From JANXUC01 sp043782485 (GTDB lineage: Bacteria; Acidobacteriota; Terriglobia; Terriglobales; Acidobacteriaceae), in assembly GCA_043782485.1 (NCBI GenBank), contig JAYWAL010000102.1, positions 5,967 through 69,966 of the forward strand: 64,000 bases of DNA. The letters run 5' to 3'. Below, in pieces: positions 30,422 through 39,350 of the stretch (its first letter is position 1; every line of letters begins with the position of its first letter). The notes under the pieces were generated by a model, which did no database searches, was not told where the DNA came from, and saw only the letters and a list, made by a program, of their open reading frames with translations. The translations under genes were made by a program, and so were the position numbers.

Positions 30422-33112
30422 CTAATCTCTTGTCGCCAGCAATTGCCGCAGGACGAAGGGGAGGATGCCGCCGTTTTTGTAGTACTGGGCTTCGACAGGC
30501 GTGTCGATACGGACCAACGCTTGGAATTCTGTTGTCTTGCTGCCGAGGACCGCGCTGACTTTGATTTCGCGACCGGGGGTGAAGTTTTCCACGGCGTCGC
30601 GGATGGCGGAGATTTCGAAGGCTTCTTCGCCGGTTAGGTGTAGCGATTCGGCGGTGTCTCCGGCGCGGAATTGGAGCGGGAGGATGCCCATGCCTACCAG
30701 GTTGGAACGGTGGATGCGCTCGTAGCTTTCGGCGATGACGCAGCGGACGCCAAGAAGTTTGGGGCCTTTTGCGGCCCAGTCGCGTGAGGAGCCGGAACCG
30801 TATTCCTTGCCAGCCAGGATCACCAGCGGGATTTTGGCAGCGATGTATTTTGCGGAGGCGTCGAAGATGGACATTTCTTCGTTGGTCGGGAGGTAGCGGG
30901 TGTATCCGCCTTCGATATGTGGAACGAGTTTGTTGCGCAGGCGGACGTTGGCGAAAGTGCCGCGAACCATGACTTCGTGGTTGCCCCGGCGCGCGCCGTA
31001 GGAGTTGAAATCGCCAGGCTTGACGCCGTGGGCGACTAGATACTGGCCTGCGGGTCCATCTTTTTTGATCGACCCGGCGGGGGAAATGTGGTCTGTGGTG
31101 ACGCTATCGCCGAGCACGGCCAGCACGCGGGCGGCGGTGATCTCCTCGACTGGGGACGGCGTTATGGACATGCCATCGAAGTAGGGGGCTTGGCGGATGT
31201 AGGTGGAATCTGCGCCCCAGGTGTAGGTTTCACCTTTGGGAATGCTGAGCGATTGCCAGCGGGCGTCGCCAGAATAGACTTCGGCGTAGCTTTTCTGGAA
31301 CATGGCGGAATCGATGCAGGAGGCTACAGCTTCGCGAACCTCCTGTTGCGTGGGCCAGATGTCGGCGAGGTACACGGGCTTGCCGTCTTTACCGGTGCCG
31401 AGAGCGTCTTTGTGCAAGTCGAGATCGATGCGACCCGCGATGGCGAACGCAACTACCAGCGGCGGCGACATGAGGTAGTTGGCACGGACTTCGGAGTTGA
31501 CGCGGCCTTCGAAGTTGCGGTTGCCGGAGAGGACGGACGCGACCACGAGATCCTTTTCTTCGATGGCATGCGAGACCTCCGGCAGCAGAGGTCCGGAGTT
31601 GCCAATGCATGTCGTGCAGCCGTAGCCGACGAGATGGAACTTAAGCTGTTCCAAATACGGCATCAACCCGGCGCGCGTTAGATACTCGGTGACAACTTTG
31701 GAGCCGGGCGCGAGGGAACTCTTGACCCACGGTTCGGTGGAGAGGCCCTTTTCTACGGCCTTTTTGGCTAGCAGGCCTGCTGCTACCAGTACAGACGGAT
31801 TGGAAGTGTTGGTGCAACTGGTGATGGCGGCGATCACCACGCTACCGTGCTGAAGGTTTTTCGCGATGCCGTTCGAGGTTGAGGTGGGAGCCTTAGCGCC
31901 ATTGCTGGGCTTGATGAGAGATGGGAGGGCTTTGCGGAAAGACTCTCCCGCTTGTCCCAGCACCACGCGGTCTTGGGGGCGTTTGGGACCAGCCAGGCTG
32001 GACTCGACAGTGGCGAGATCGAGAACAAGATGCTCGGTGTACTCGGCTGGCGGAGTATTCTCCGTGTGGAACATGCCCTGCTCGCGGCAATAGGCTTCGA
32101 CCAAGGCGACTTGTTCGGCGGAGCGTCCGGTCAAGCGAAGATAACGCAGCGTTTCTTCGTCGATGGGAAAAATGCCGCACGTGGCACCATATTCCGGGGC
32201 CATATTCGCGATGGTAGCGCGGTCGGCTAGGGACAAAGCGCGCAGGCCTGGGCCGTAGAATTCGACGAATTTTCCAACCACTCCGTGCTTGCGGAGCATT
32301 TCGGTGATGGTCAGCACCAGATCGGTCGCTGTGGTGCCTTCGCGCAATTGGCCGGAAAGCTTTACGCCGACGACTACAGGAATGAGCATTGATACTGGCT
32401 GGCCTAACATGGCGGCTTCAGCTTCGATCCCGCCTACACCCCAGCCCAGCACACCCAGGCCGTTGATCATGGTCGTGTGCGAGTCCGTGCCGACGAGCGT
32501 GTCGGGATACGCGGCGGGCATCTTGCCTTCGCGTTCCCGAACGAAAACAACTCGTGCCAAATACTCAAGATTCACCTGATGCACAATGCCCGTATCCGGC
32601 GGAACAATCGCCAGATTGCGAAACGCCGTCTGGCCCCAGCGGAGGAAACCGTATCGCTCCTGGTTGCGCTGGAACTCGAGCAGGGCATTCATCTCAAATG
32701 CGTTGGGCGTGCCGAATTCATCTACTTGCACGGAGTGGTCAATCACCAGCTCCACGGGTTGCAGCGGGTTGATCGACTTTGGATCGCCGCCGAGCCGCCC
32801 CATAGCGTCGCGCATCGCGGCCAGATCCACCACGCAGGGGACGCCCGTAAAGTCCTGTAACAACACGCGGCTCGGCGTGAAGGCAATTTCCTTCTCGGGC
32901 TTGCTCTTCCCGTTCCACGCTGCGAGGGCTCGGACTTCTTCCTTAGTGACGTTGCGGCCATCTTCGGTGCGCAGCAGATTCTCCAGCAAAATGCGCAGCG
33001 AGTAGGGCAGATGCTGCGTGGAAATACCCTGCTTATCGAGCGCATCCAGCCGGTAGAGTTCGTAATCTTTTTGGCCAACACGAAGAGTGGAGCGGCTGTT
33101 GAAGCTGTTCAT
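30422..33112 (-). CDS. acnA: Aconitate hydratase A
   Basis: An 896-residue TCA-cycle enzyme converting citrate to isocitrate. It is of the AcnA/IRP1 type by length and domain order. Three cysteines for the [4Fe-4S] cluster are seen in AITSCTNTSNPS and GYGCTTCIGNSGPL. The substrate-binding segments GVLGWGVGGIEAEAAMLGQP, PDTLVGTDSHTTMINGLGV and the domain 4 region GKEYGSGSSRDWAAKGPKLLGV are intact. The relation to IRP1 suggests it could bind RNA when apo, which is only family inference. The gene starts at ATG 33112 and is divergent from the repeat-flanked 33.6-kb nuclease gene. Confidence 0.98.
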   Translation of the reverse strand: MNSFNSRSTLRVGQKDYELYRLDALDKQGISTQHLPYSLRILLENLLRTEDGRNVTKEEVRALAAWNGKSKPEKEIAFTPSRVLLQDFTGVPCVVDLAAMRDAMGRLGGDPKSINPLQPVELVIDHSVQVDEFGTPNAFEMNALLEFQRNQERYGFLRWGQTAFRNLAIVPPDTGIVHQVNLEYLARVVFVREREGKMPAAYPDTLVGTDSHTTMINGLGVLGWGVGGIEAEAAMLGQPVSMLIPVVVGVKLSGQLREGTTATDLVLTITEMLRKHGVVGKFVEFYGPGLRALSLADRATIANMAPEYGATCGIFPIDEETLRYLRLTGRSAEQVALVEAYCREQGMFHTENTPPAEYTEHLVLDLATVESSLAGPKRPQDRVVLGQAGESFRKALPSLIKPSNGAKAPTSTSNGIAKNLQHGSVVIAAITSCTNTSNPSVLVAAGLLAKKAVEKGLSTEPWVKSSLAPGSKVVTEYLTRAGLMPYLEQLKFHLVGYGCTTCIGNSGPLLPEVSHAIEEKDLVVASVLSGNRNFEGRVNSEVRANYLMSPPLVVAFAIAGRIDLDLHKDALGTGKDGKPVYLADIWPTQQEVREAVASCIDSAMFQKSYAEVYSGDARWQSLSIPKGETYTWGADSTYIRQAPYFDGMSITPSPVEEITAARVLAVLGDSVTTDHISPAGSIKKDGPAGQYLVAHGVKPGDFNSYGARRGNHEVMVRGTFANVRLRNKLVPHIEGGYTRYLPTNEEMSIFDASAKYIAAKIPLVILAGKEYGSGSSRDWAAKGPKLLGVRCVIAESYERIHRSNLVGMGILPLQFRAGDTAESLHLTGEEAFEISAIRDAVENFTPGREIKVSAVLGSKTTEFQALVRIDTPVEAQYYKNGGILPFVLRQLLATRD

Positions 33113-33595
33113 GGAAGAAGTGCCTTTCCTGGAAATATGCGGGCCGATGCTAATTGTTGCTTAATACTCTAGTTTAATCCGGAAGATGGAGCAGCGTCAC
33201 GGACAGAACGGACGCCTCATGTATGCCTATTGTATTTAGGCATATTATTCAAAAAGGCCAGCAAGTCTCGTTGCGAGCGGGTTAAGAAATTTTTGGGTTC
33301 AGCCAGCAAGTCTGCTCATCTCTGTCATTTAATTTCCCAATGTTTGTCATTCTGAGCGCAGCGAAGAATCCCTGGGGTGTGGATAACAGCAAAACACTCG
33401 CCAGCTTTCTTGCAAGGGTGCCGCCTAGCAAGAAAGCTGGAAAAAGTATCGCGAAATCAAGAGTGTAGGGATTCTTCGCTGCGCTCAGAATGACAAATCT
33501 GGGGGCTTGCCCAATGGGAAAGCTGTCAGCTTGCTTCCGGCTATACTGATGTCTTAGAACACTCGATTGCTCGTCCTTAAGATTGGGTCAGATAT
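33113..33595. other. Gene-free interval between acnA and the nuclease gene
   Basis: About 480 bp. The first 120 bp are relatively A/T-rich and must carry the acnA promoter (minus strand); no clear element was identified. Most of the rest is a cruciform-forming element at 33333-33527 (separate entry). Confidence 0.5.
33333..33527. mobile_element. MITE-like nested inverted-repeat element
   Basis: Perfect 30-bp arms at 33343-33372 and 33468-33497 enclose 95 bp. Inside, ACACTC (33394-33399) pairs with GAGTGT (33461-33466), and CCAGCTTTCTTGC (33401-33413) pairs perfectly with GCAAGAAAGCTGG (33428-33440). Outside, TTTCCCAATG at 33333 pairs with CAATGGGAAA near 33515 with one mismatch. No transposase lies inside. 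Single arms of the same sequence occur at 3075 and, degraded, near 28165 and 39240. Confidence 0.75.
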
Positions 33596-34834
33596 TTGAG
33601 TTCCGATAACATTTTCGATGTCTTCGATTTTCAGCAGCACTTCTCTGACTCTGCTCTTGGTAAGCTGCAGCGAGAAATTGGATCAGCATCGACCGATTAC
33701 TTGCTTGCCGTGAATCGGGATGAATATGTAAAGGATTTAGTCGACAAGTATTCGTTCGACGCACCAACGTTCGACTTCGACAATGTTTCGGTCGATGAGC
33801 CCATAGAGGTGCGCGTTTGGGGAATACAGTTCCCCCCAAATTCAATCGTTGACCCTGATCGCGATTACGCCAAGCCAGTCTATCGTTATTATCTTCCATA
33901 CTCTGGCGATGAAAATTCACTCCGGGCGATCCCTAATCCACGAATCGAGCTGACGCATTGGGTCAGAATCGATCAAGATGCGGTTTCATTCGACGTTATT
34001 GATTTCTACAACAACGCGGAGGGTGTTAGGAGTACGGCGGATTCAGTACTCAGCGCCATCCGCCAGCAGGCGCAATGCCTTGCAGACAACGTGGACACGC
34101 ACAACAAAGCTTTGCTCGACAAAGCACGATATTGGTTTGACAAGCGCAGATTAGAGCTTGCAGAGAGGCAAAGTGTTTTGACCTCCCTAGGTGTCCCAAT
34201 TCGTAGGCGAGACAATATCCCCGAGACTTTCGCGGTGCCGGTGATACGGAAAAAAGTCCAAGTCAAGCCAGAAACCCCGTCCCCGTCTGTGACCCCCGAG
34301 CCCACCCTTTCAGACCCGCTGTACCAAGAAATTCTCCAAGTCATTCACCATACTGGCCAGCAATTCGAACGGATGCCGAGCATCTACGTAGGCAAAGATG
34401 AGGAACCCCTTCGCGATCATTTCATTATGGTGCTTGAGCCACGCTTCGAACTGCCTACAACGGGGGAGACATTCAACAAGGCTGGAAAAACTGACATCCT
34501 CATTAGGCATGAGACGCGAAATGTCTTTGTTGGTGAATGCAAATTCTGGCGGGGACAAAAAGCGCATACGCAAACGATCAATCAGTTGCTCTCGTATCTG
34601 ACGTGGCGGGACTCCAAAACAGCCATCATCTACTTCATGGACACGAAGGAAATGGTCGCTCCCCTGAGATCAATCGAAGAGAGTACGCCTCAGCATTCTT
34701 GCTTTGTCAGGCTTCGCGGCAAGAGAGAAGAGTCTTGGTTTGACTACGACTTCCACTTGGTAGGGGATGAGAGCCGAATTGTAAGGCTTTCGATTCTGTG
34801 TTTTCACTTCCCGCCGCCTTCTGCGGCCTCTTAA
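33596..34834 (+). CDS. Predicted PD-(D/E)XK nuclease-like protein with a novel N-terminal domain
   Basis: A 412-residue protein. Residues about 285-350 look like a PD-(D/E)XK restriction-endonuclease fold: TGETFNKAGKTDILIR has Asp300, and VFVGECKFWRG gives Glu314 and Lys316 of the E-x-K motif. HTQTINQLLSYLTWRDSKTAIIYF follows, as in related hypothetical proteins. Residues 1-205 form an unrecognised alpha/beta domain with EPIEVRVWGIQFPPNS and VYRYYLPYSGD. A Pro-rich linker covers about 220-240. The base composition and codons look more A/T-rich than those of the neighbours, suggesting transfer. The start TTG 33596 has a weak ribosome-binding site. The stop abuts the ATG of xseA. No methylase or other defence gene adjoins it; a defence or repair role is inference. 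Confidence 0.78.
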   Translation: MSSDNIFDVFDFQQHFSDSALGKLQREIGSASTDYLLAVNRDEYVKDLVDKYSFDAPTFDFDNVSVDEPIEVRVWGIQFPPNSIVDPDRDYAKPVYRYYLPYSGDENSLRAIPNPRIELTHWVRIDQDAVSFDVIDFYNNAEGVRSTADSVLSAIRQQAQCLADNVDTHNKALLDKARYWFDKRRLELAERQSVLTSLGVPIRRRDNIPETFAVPVIRKKVQVKPETPSPSVTPEPTLSDPLYQEILQVIHHTGQQFERMPSIYVGKDEEPLRDHFIMVLEPRFELPTTGETFNKAGKTDILIRHETRNVFVGECKFWRGQKAHTQTINQLLSYLTWRDSKTAIIYFMDTKEMVAPLRSIEESTPQHSCFVRLRGKREESWFDYDFHLVGDESRIVRLSILCFHFPPPSAAS

Positions 34835-36208
34835 ATGTCTAGCCAAGACGCACAAGAGCAACTCGGCTTCACCTTCCGCCCGCCGGACCGGCGCGTCTGG
34901 ACTGTGCGCGACCTTGTCTCCGCAGCGCGCGCCTCGCTGGAGCAGGAGTACGGCGACGCCTGGATTGAGGGCGAAATCTCGAATTTCAAGCCTGCTGAAT
35001 CCGGACATCTCTACTTCACGCTCAAGGACGGCGCGGCGCAGCTGAATATTGTGATGTTCCGCGGTCAGGCGCGGCTGCTGCGCTTCAAGCCGCAGGACGG
35101 AATGCAGATCATTGCGCGCGGCAAGGTCACGATTTACGAAGGCCGGGGGCAACTCCAACTCATCGCCGAGTACCTGGAGCCGAAAGGTACGGGTGCGCTC
35201 CAAATTGCGTTTGAGCAACTCAAAGCGCGGCTCGAAGCCGAGGGGCTGTTCCGTTCCGAACGAAAGAAGCCGATTCCGGCTTTGCCGCGATGTATTGGCA
35301 TTGTGACTTCGCCGCGGGCGGCCGCTTTGCAGGATATTTTGAACATTTTGCGGCGGCGGCATCACTCGGCCAACGTGCTCATCTATCCCGCTCAGGTGCA
35401 GGGAGAGAACGCCGCGGCAGAAGTTGCGGCCGGAGTTCTCCACTTCAATCGAGAAAAAAATGCAGACGTGATCGTGATCGCGCGCGGCGGCGGATCGTTT
35501 GAAGACCTAGCTTGCTTTAACGACGAGGCCTTGGCGCGCACCGTAGCCGCCTCGGAGATTCCCGTGATCTCCGCTGTCGGCCACGAAACAGACTTCACAA
35601 TCCTCGACTTCGTCTCCGACCTCCGCGCACCCACACCATCCGCCGCTGCCGAGCTGGTCATCCGCTCACGCCAAGACATAGAAGAAGAACTGGAAGAATG
35701 GCACCGCCGCTTAGGCAAAGCCGTCCGCTACCAGATTTTGATCCGTCGCCAAGCGCTGACCGAACTCGCGCAGCACCGCGGCTTCTCCCGCATGATGGAC
35801 CTGATCCACCGCCGCCAGCAGCGCCTCGACGACGTAGTCAACCGCCTCGCCCACGCGCAGCGTGACATCTTCGACAGGCAGCGCCGCCGATTTGAAGGCC
35901 TGGCTGCCGCCGTCCGCCACTACGACCTGCCCATGCGTCTAGCCGCGACACACCGCGATCTCGATGCCCGCGTCGCCGCCCTGGCCGCCGCCATGCGTTC
36001 GCTGAACCTGCACCGCCGCGGTCGCCTCGAGCGCATGATTGAAGCCCTGCAAGCACTTTCGCCCCTCGCCATTCTCGACCGCGGCTATGCGTTAGTCTTC
36101 GACGCATCCGGCAATCTCCTGAAAGACGCGCGCACCGCCAAACCCGGCCAGGACATCACCGCCCGCCTAGCCCAAGGCGAAATTCGCGCCACCGTCAAAA
36201 AGCTTTAA
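34835..36208 (+). CDS. xseA: Exodeoxyribonuclease VII large subunit
   Basis: A 457-residue catalytic subunit that degrades single-stranded DNA into oligonucleotides. The N-terminal OB fold shows WIEGEISNFKPAESGHLYFTLKDG. The conserved catalytic core includes ALPRCIGIVTSPRAAALQDILNILRRR, DVIVIARGGGSFEDLACFNDE and PVISAVGHETDFTILDFVSDLRAPTPSAAAE. A long coiled-coil region and the C-terminal LDRGYALVFD segment follow. The xseB small-subunit gene is not in the window. The ATG at 34835 directly follows the TAA of the nuclease-like gene, so they are probably cotranscribed. Confidence 0.96.
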   Translation: MSSQDAQEQLGFTFRPPDRRVWTVRDLVSAARASLEQEYGDAWIEGEISNFKPAESGHLYFTLKDGAAQLNIVMFRGQARLLRFKPQDGMQIIARGKVTIYEGRGQLQLIAEYLEPKGTGALQIAFEQLKARLEAEGLFRSERKKPIPALPRCIGIVTSPRAAALQDILNILRRRHHSANVLIYPAQVQGENAAAEVAAGVLHFNREKNADVIVIARGGGSFEDLACFNDEALARTVAASEIPVISAVGHETDFTILDFVSDLRAPTPSAAAELVIRSRQDIEEELEEWHRRLGKAVRYQILIRRQALTELAQHRGFSRMMDLIHRRQQRLDDVVNRLAHAQRDIFDRQRRRFEGLAAAVRHYDLPMRLAATHRDLDARVAALAAAMRSLNLHRRGRLERMIEALQALSPLAILDRGYALVFDASGNLLKDARTAKPGQDITARLAQGEIRATVKKL

Positions 36209-36252
36209 CCCGCTCCGTTACAATGGACTGAACCCCTTCTGGAAGGAGCGCC

Positions 36253-37101
36253 GTGAGCACACTACTCGCCAACTGGCCGCACATGACGCGAAATTCCGTC
36301 ATCGACTTGCTGCTTGTAGCCGTGCTCATTTACGGAGTCCTCCGCCTGATTCGCGGCACACGCGCCGCCCTGATGTTGCTTGGCCTAGCCGGACTCGCCC
36401 TGGGCATGGAATTCGTCCGCGTCGGCCAGCTCCCGACCGTGAACTGGCTGGCCACCAAGCTCTTCCCTTACGCCGGATTCGCGCTCATCGTCCTGTTTCA
36501 AGGCGAAATTCGCCAAGCCCTCGCGCGCCTTGGGGGCATTCTCGTGTTCTCTCGCGGCAATTCCGCCGTCGCCGACGCCTACGATGACATCGTCATGGCC
36601 GCCCACCAATTCGCCCGCAACCGCACCGGAGCGCTCATCGTGATCGAGCGCGAAGTCGGCTTGCGCACGTTTATTGAAAGCGGTGTCGCCCTCGACGCCC
36701 GGCTCTCCTACGACCTCCTCGCCACCATCTTTCGGCCAAAAACGCCGCTGCACGATGGCGCGGTCATTGTCCAACGCGACCGCATCGCCGCCGCCGCCTG
36801 CTTCCTCCCTCTCTCCATGGACCCCGTTCTTTCCACCCAACTCGGCACGCGGCACCGCGCCGGAATCGGCATCACCGAAGAAACCGATGCCATCGCCGTC
36901 ATCGTCTCCGAGGAAACCGGCGGCATCAGCCTGGCCCTCGCCGGAAAGATCGAGCGCGACATTTCCATCGAGTCCCTGCGCGACCGCCTCAGCCGCCTGC
37001 TGCGCACCTACGTGGCTCCGGCCATTCTGCCCACGCCGATGCCCGACACCGATTCCGCCCTAACCCGCGATACCACGCTCGCCCGCGAGGCCCGCCCGTG
37101 A
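36253..37101 (+). CDS. cdaA: Diadenylate cyclase CdaA
   Basis: A membrane-anchored enzyme of 282 residues that makes cyclic-di-AMP from two ATP. Three N-terminal transmembrane helices are followed by a DisA_N domain with the signatures LHDGAVIV (DGA) and GTRHRAGIGI (RHR). The start GTG 36253 follows GGAAGGAG. The GTG of cdaR overlaps its stop (GTGA), and glmM follows; this cdaA-cdaR-glmM order is the classic c-di-AMP operon known from Firmicutes. It lies 44 bp after xseA. Confidence 0.96.
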   Translation: MSTLLANWPHMTRNSVIDLLLVAVLIYGVLRLIRGTRAALMLLGLAGLALGMEFVRVGQLPTVNWLATKLFPYAGFALIVLFQGEIRQALARLGGILVFSRGNSAVADAYDDIVMAAHQFARNRTGALIVIEREVGLRTFIESGVALDARLSYDLLATIFRPKTPLHDGAVIVQRDRIAAAACFLPLSMDPVLSTQLGTRHRAGIGITEETDAIAVIVSEETGGISLALAGKIERDISIESLRDRLSRLLRTYVAPAILPTPMPDTDSALTRDTTLAREARP

Positions 37102-37829
37102 AGCTGCAAGCCTGGTTCCGGCGCGCCTTCCTCCACAATCTGCCGCTCAAACTCATGTCGCTGATCCTCGCCACCGGCCTCTGGTACGCCGTTTCCCGCG
37201 AGCCCATTTCGGAAGTGGAGGTCAGCGTCCCGGTGGAATTCCAAAACGTCCCCGAAAATCTCGAAATCGGCTCCGAGCATATTCCACGCGCGGAAATACG
37301 CGTCCGCGGCCCTGCCCGCATCGTCCGCGACCTCAAGCCATCCGATGTCCGTGCGGAAATTGACCTCGCCGGAGCCGGCCCGGGCGAACGAACCTTCGAC
37401 CTCAGCGGCCGCCACATCCGCACCTTGCGCGAGCTTTCCGTCGTGCAGATCGTGCCCTCACAACTGCATCTCGCTCTCGATCTCCGCGCCACGCGCCAAG
37501 TGGAAATTCACGCTCGCGTCCTGGGCAGCTTCGCGCAAGGCCTTCAGGTCGCCCGCGCCACCACGGAACCCTCGCATGTGACCATCACCGGCCCCAAGCG
37601 CCACGTGGACGCCCTCGAAGAAGCTCTCACCGACCCCGTTGACGCCAGCGGCACCATGCGCCGCGGCATTTTCATGACTCATGTGTACCTTTCGGATCCT
37701 CTCGTGCAGGTTGTCAACCCCACGCCGGTGCAAGTCACGGTTATTATGGAGCGGGCGTCGGAACATTCCTTGTCGGAACATTCCTTAGAGAGGCCCACAG
37801 TCAGCGGTTCCCCGGACACAACTCGATGA
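37098..37829 (+). CDS. cdaR: CdaR-like YbbR-domain regulator of CdaA
   Basis: A 243-residue protein with one N-terminal transmembrane helix (LPLKLMSLILATGLWYAVS) and then YbbR-type beta domains, about two repeats (residues about 35-110 and 120-215). The first is marked by VSVPVEFQNVPENLEIGS and the second by SFAQGLQVARATTEPSHVTITGPKRHVDAL. Most CdaR proteins have four repeats, so this is a short version. In Bacillus and Listeria CdaR modulates CdaA. The start GTG 37098 overlaps the cdaA stop by 4 nt and its stop overlaps the glmM start. Confidence 0.9.
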   Translation: MKLQAWFRRAFLHNLPLKLMSLILATGLWYAVSREPISEVEVSVPVEFQNVPENLEIGSEHIPRAEIRVRGPARIVRDLKPSDVRAEIDLAGAGPGERTFDLSGRHIRTLRELSVVQIVPSQLHLALDLRATRQVEIHARVLGSFAQGLQVARATTEPSHVTITGPKRHVDALEEALTDPVDASGTMRRGIFMTHVYLSDPLVQVVNPTPVQVTVIMERASEHSLSEHSLERPTVSGSPDTTR

Positions 37830-39226
37830 CATCTTCGCAGCGTCAGCTTTTTGGAACAGACGGTATCCGCGGTGTGGCCGGAGACTTCCCCCTCACCCGC
37901 GAATCAGTTTTCCTGATTGGAACAGCGCTCGGTCGCGACCTGCGCAAGAACGCCGCCGGACAGCCCGTCCGCGTCATCATCGGCCAGGACACGCGCGAAT
38001 CCAGCTCCTGGATTGCCGACCGCCTGACGCTCGGGCTGGCCTCGGAAAGCGTCGAGGTACACAGCGCCGGAATCCTCACCACTCCTGGCGTAGCTTATCT
38101 CGCCCGTTCGCGCGGCTACTCCGCTGGAATTGTGATTTCCGCCTCCCACAATCCGTGGATGGATAACGGCATCAAGGTCTTCTCCGGCGACGGATACAAA
38201 TTTCCCGACGCCCGCGAACTGGAAGTGGAACGCGAAATCTTCGCGCTGATTCAGGACAAACGTCCCGAACCGACGGTGAATCCCGCCCCCGCGCCAAGCA
38301 TGCCGGGAGAAGAGTCTCTCCGGCGTGAATACATCGACTGGGTCGCCGCGGGCGTTTCCGCCGATCTGAGCAAGCTGAAGGTTCTGGTCGATTGCGCCAA
38401 CGGCGCAGCCGCCGCGGAAGCTCCGGAACTGTTCCGTAAACTTAACATCTCCGCCACCATCCTGCACGCCGCTCCCACCGGCAAGAACATCAACGACGGT
38501 TGCGGCGCGCTCCACGCCGCCGCCATCGGTCGCGCCCTGCTCGAACGCAAAAACGCCGAACGCAAAAACGAAGACTTCGACCTCGGCATCACCTTCGACG
38601 GCGACGCCGACCGCGCCCTGTTCTGTGACGCGAACGGTAACGGCATCAACGGCGACGCGGTTCTTCTATTGGCCGCCCGCGACATGCAGTCCCGCGGCAC
38701 CCTGGCCAACGCCACCGTCGTAGCCACCACCATGTCGAATATGGGCCTGGAAATCGCCCTCAAGCGCTCCGGCATCCGCATGTTGCGCGCCAACGTCGGC
38801 GACAAATACGTCCTCGAAGAAATGCAAAAAACCGGCGCAACGCTGGGCGGTGAGCAGTCCGGCCACATCCTCTTCCGCGACGGCGACGCCACCACGGGCG
38901 ACGGCCTAGCCACCGCCCTGCGAGTCATGGAAGTGATGGTACGCCGCGGAAAACCATTGTCAGAACTAGTCGGCGACCTGAAAGTCTTCCCGCAGGTAAT
39001 CAAAAATATCCGCGTCCGCGAGAAAACCCCGTTCGCCCAAGTCCCAGCCATCGCCGAAGCTGTTCAAGTTGCGGAACAAGCGCTCAACGGCAACGGCCGC
39101 GTGGTTGTGCGTTACTCCGGCACAGAAGCCCTGGCCCGCGTCATGGTCGAGACAGAGAACGAAGCCACCATGAAGACCCTGGCAGACACCATCGCAACAG
39201 CTATCCAAACCGCGCTAGGCGTTTAA
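37826..39226 (+). CDS. glmM: Phosphoglucosamine mutase
   Basis: A 466-residue enzyme converting glucosamine-6-phosphate to glucosamine-1-phosphate, a precursor of peptidoglycan and LPS. The start RQLFGTDGIRGVAGDFPLT, the phosphoserine loop GIVISASHNPWMDNGIKVF, the metal-binding FDGDADRALFCD, the sugar-binding GGEQSGHILF and the C-terminal VVVRYSGTEALARVMVE are all present. The ATG lies in ATGA, overlapping the cdaR stop. GlmM also inhibits CdaA in some Firmicutes, so one operon may couple cell-wall supply to c-di-AMP. Confidence 0.97.
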   Translation: MTSSQRQLFGTDGIRGVAGDFPLTRESVFLIGTALGRDLRKNAAGQPVRVIIGQDTRESSSWIADRLTLGLASESVEVHSAGILTTPGVAYLARSRGYSAGIVISASHNPWMDNGIKVFSGDGYKFPDARELEVEREIFALIQDKRPEPTVNPAPAPSMPGEESLRREYIDWVAAGVSADLSKLKVLVDCANGAAAAEAPELFRKLNISATILHAAPTGKNINDGCGALHAAAIGRALLERKNAERKNEDFDLGITFDGDADRALFCDANGNGINGDAVLLLAARDMQSRGTLANATVVATTMSNMGLEIALKRSGIRMLRANVGDKYVLEEMQKTGATLGGEQSGHILFRDGDATTGDGLATALRVMEVMVRRGKPLSELVGDLKVFPQVIKNIRVREKTPFAQVPAIAEAVQVAEQALNGNGRVVVRYSGTEALARVMVETENEATMKTLADTIATAIQTALGV

Positions 39227-39350
39227 GTTTTTTAATCGTGTCATCCTGAGCGAAGTGCGCCGTGCGCAAAGCGCCCGGCAGACGCAGTCGTAGGACCCCT
39301 GCCCCACAAGACCGCTGGCCCCTTAGAGCTCTCGCACAAAATCTCGCCCC

